Of a DNA stretch of 15,251 bases, positions 13,773 through 15,251 are shown piece after piece. Position 1 is the stretch's first letter, and each line of letters begins with the position of its first letter. Made by a program: the position numbers and the translations under genes. Source of the stretch: Deltaproteobacteria bacterium (GTDB taxonomy: Bacteria > Myxococcota > Myxococcia > Myxococcales > 40CM-4-68-19); contig JAFEBC010000214.1 in NCBI GenBank assembly GCA_018266095.1, forward strand, positions 1 to 15,251. The letters are read 5' to 3'. The notes below the pieces were generated by a model. That model was given only the letters and a program-made list of their open reading frames with translations. It made no database searches and was not told where the DNA came from.

Positions 13773-14108
13773 TTACTTCTTGCGCGCCTTCCTGACGGGC
13801 TTCGGTTGCGTGAGCGGCACGTCGAACAGTGTGATGCGGCCCGCGCGGTGCTCCTTCGAGCGCGTGAGCGTCAGCGCCAGGAACTCGATGCCGAGCTCGA
13901 GCGCCTGCAGCGCGTCCATGCCGTGCACGAGCTGATCGCTCTCGACCTCGAGGCCGGTCACGTTCACGCGGCACGCCCAGTCGCCGCCGGTCTGGTGCGG
14001 CGGGCCCAGGCACAAGGTCACCAGCCGCGGCGGCCCCGACGGCGGGTGCCAGTGGTAGTGCCGCTCGGCGAGCCAGGGGGACTTCCCTTCGGTGATCCTC
14101 TTGGGCAT
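13773..14108 (-). CDS. Small conserved hypothetical protein
   Basis: 111 aa from ATG 14108. I choose this over an upstream TTG at 14171, which would run into the start of the divergent gene. The core GGDWACRVNVTGLEV (41-55) followed by GMDALQALELGIEFLALTL (63-81) resembles small proteins of the DUF6968 type, which share a W-x-C strand and a D-A-x-Q-A-L helix; that assignment is from memory and weak. The C-terminus is basic (KPVRKARKK) and the N-terminus His/Trp/Pro-rich. No signal or membrane helix. Function unknown. Confidence 0.6.
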   Translation of the reverse strand: MPKRITEGKSPWLAERHYHWHPPSGPPRLVTLCLGPPHQTGGDWACRVNVTGLEVESDQLVHGMDALQALELGIEFLALTLTRSKEHRAGRITLFDVPLTQPKPVRKARKK

Positions 14109-14170
14109 CCGCGCACAATAGTCCGAGGACAGGGCTGGGGCCTCTGTCGCACATCGCAAAAAGCGCAACA

Positions 14171-14914
14171 ATGCGACTGGACGCCAAGTCGGAAAACCGT
14201 GACAACGTGTCCGTGGCCAAGCGACCAGACGACGACAATCCGATCCCTGCCTCCGACGACGAGGCCGGCGCGACCGCGTTCGTACGCCTCGACGGCGGCA
14301 AGCTGCCTCCGCCCCCGACGCGTGCCCCCGCGCCTGCCCCGAGCGGGAGCGCGCCCAAGAAGGGCCTGCAGGTCCAGCTCCCCGACGACGAGCCGCCTCC
14401 GCCGCCCAAGCCCAAGCCGAAGCCGGCCCCCGAGGCGCCGAAGGGTCGCCGCGGCGCGTGGTGGAACGAGGAGTCGGCCAAGATCCCCGACGAGCCCGAG
14501 GCCGCGGCTGCGCCTGAGGATGAGCCGCCGCCGCCCGAACTGCCGCCCGACGCTGATGACGAAGCGGGCGCCACCGCGTTCCTCAAGGTGGAGAAGCCTG
14601 CCCCCGCGCCGGCCCGCCGCAAGCCGCCGCCGCGCGAGGAGCCCGAGCCTGCGCCCGCGCCCGCCGATGACGGCCGCACGCAGTTCTACAAGCCCGAGGA
14701 GGTCGTGCTCCAGGCCGAGGTGCGTCAGCGCCCCGCGCCCACCGCGCCGCCCGAGGCGAAGATCCCGTGGAAGCAGATCCTCATCGTCCTCGGCATCGCC
14801 TTCGTGGTCACGGTGCTGAGCGTGGTGATCGTCTTCCGCCGCGAGCTGTTCGAGAAGCGCGCGCCCACGCACCGCGCGAAGTCCGTGGACGCCGACGACA
14901 GCTCGGGAAAATAG
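14171..14914 (+). CDS. Proline-rich single-pass membrane protein with repeated Thr motifs
   Basis: 247 aa, mostly disordered: acidic, Pro/Ala/Lys-rich from 1 to about 195, then one transmembrane helix (about 201-222; ILIVLGIAFVVTVLSVVIVF) and a short basic, then acidic tail. The motif DDEAGATAF occurs twice (29-37, 129-137), and a related DDGRTQFYK at about 167-174 gives a third D-D-x-G-x-T-x-F site. Repeated Thr motifs in a disordered cytoplasmic region recall substrates of Hanks-type kinases read by FHA domains, but no kinase is in the window. The topology is probably N-inside. ATG 14171 lacks a good ribosome-binding site; GTGs at 14207 and 14213 are alternatives. High charge and low complexity make homology search difficult. 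Confidence 0.7.
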   Translation: MRLDAKSENRDNVSVAKRPDDDNPIPASDDEAGATAFVRLDGGKLPPPPTRAPAPAPSGSAPKKGLQVQLPDDEPPPPPKPKPKPAPEAPKGRRGAWWNEESAKIPDEPEAAAAPEDEPPPPELPPDADDEAGATAFLKVEKPAPAPARRKPPPREEPEPAPAPADDGRTQFYKPEEVVLQAEVRQRPAPTAPPEAKIPWKQILIVLGIAFVVTVLSVVIVFRRELFEKRAPTHRAKSVDADDSSGK

Positions 14915-14962
14915 CCGCTCTGGCAGGTCGGCGCGCGCCAGCTCCCGCACCGGGACGCCGCT

Positions 14963-15251
14963 CTATGCGCTCTTCGCCACCGGCCCGGCCCAGACCTCGT
15001 CGAGGAACTTCGCCAGCTCCGCCGTGAGCCGCGCCGGCCGCGTGCGCCACTCGTGGATCGACTTCGCCGCCACCAGCCGCGCGCCCGGGAGCTCGCGCGC
15101 CGTCTTGGCCGCGTCGCTGAACGGGTGCAGCGGATCGCTCGGGTGTCCGACCACCAGCGTGGGCTGCTTGAGCTTCATCCGCTCGTCGAACGGCGGCGCG
15201 ATGCGGCCGAAGGTGAGGCCATCGAGCACGGCCAGCGACGCCGCCGGATCG
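14963..15251 (-). CDS. C-terminal part of an alpha/beta hydrolase (N-terminus beyond window)
   Basis: The last 95 codons of a minus-strand gene running off the right edge. The strand KLKQPTLVVGHPSDPLHPF carries the probable acid Asp, and HEWRTRPARLTAELAKFLDE carries the likely catalytic His followed by the final helix of the fold. The nucleophile elbow is outside the window, so the family assignment rests on the C-terminal pattern alone. It converges with the proline-rich gene across 48 bp. Confidence 0.7.
   Translation of the reverse strand, partial: DPAASLAVLDGLTFGRIAPPFDERMKLKQPTLVVGHPSDPLHPFSDAAKTARELPGARLVAAKSIHEWRTRPARLTAELAKFLDEVWAGPVAKSA

Noticed and set aside
12096..14819. 907-codon open frame on the plus strand
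   Set aside because: It crosses the IS end and runs antisense to the alpha/beta hydrolase and through the proline-rich gene in another frame; Arg-rich shadow with no domain.

Overview
The window is very GC-rich DNA that looks like a myxobacterial (Myxococcota) chromosome. The grounds are several secreted lipoproteins, two with Gly/Ser/Asp-Ala-Gly linkers after the lipobox; Cys-rich myxobacterial-type repeats; and long antisense ORFs caused by high GC at third codon positions. The organism call is an inference from style; there is no rRNA or other phylogenetic marker, and I saw no tRNA gene.

Layout. (1) 1-3637 is an envelope and housekeeping block: a collagen-like/LamG lipoprotein running off the left edge (minus), a divergent HCCA-isomerase-like thioredoxin-fold enzyme, a tail-to-tail Cys-rich lipoprotein, and a small YcxB-type membrane protein with a TTG start. 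(2) 3638-6541 is the most interesting part: a 318-bp AT-richer leader with a sigma-54-like -24/-12 element, then a tight three-gene operon of an RtcB2-type RNA ligase, a basic conserved protein of unknown function, and a calcineurin-type phosphoesterase. No PrfH gene, the usual RtcB2 partner, is present. I propose an RNA-repair cassette with an undescribed partner protein. (3) 6558-10067 holds a minus-strand pair coupled by an ATGA overlap (membrane-anchored unknown, then a secreted alpha/beta hydrolase with a Cys-rich tail) and a divergent lipoprotein of unknown function.

(4) 10237-12236 is a nested mobile region. An IS200-like HUH transposase gene is flanked by 28-bp perfectly inverted REP-like palindromes, each starting with GGAG. 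The right palindrome is split at its apex by an intact 1.43-kb IS4-family (IS50/Tn5-like) element, leaving a duplication of up to 12 bp. (5) 12253-15251 contains a small multi-pass membrane protein starting 17 bp beyond the REP end, a convergent alpha/beta hydrolase overlapping it by 22 bp, a small conserved hypothetical gene, a divergent proline-rich single-pass protein with three short Thr-containing motifs, and the C-terminal end of a third alpha/beta hydrolase cut by the right edge.

Only the RtcB2 operon and the 9-8 hydrolase pair look like cooperating gene sets; the rest reads as a mosaic of single genes.
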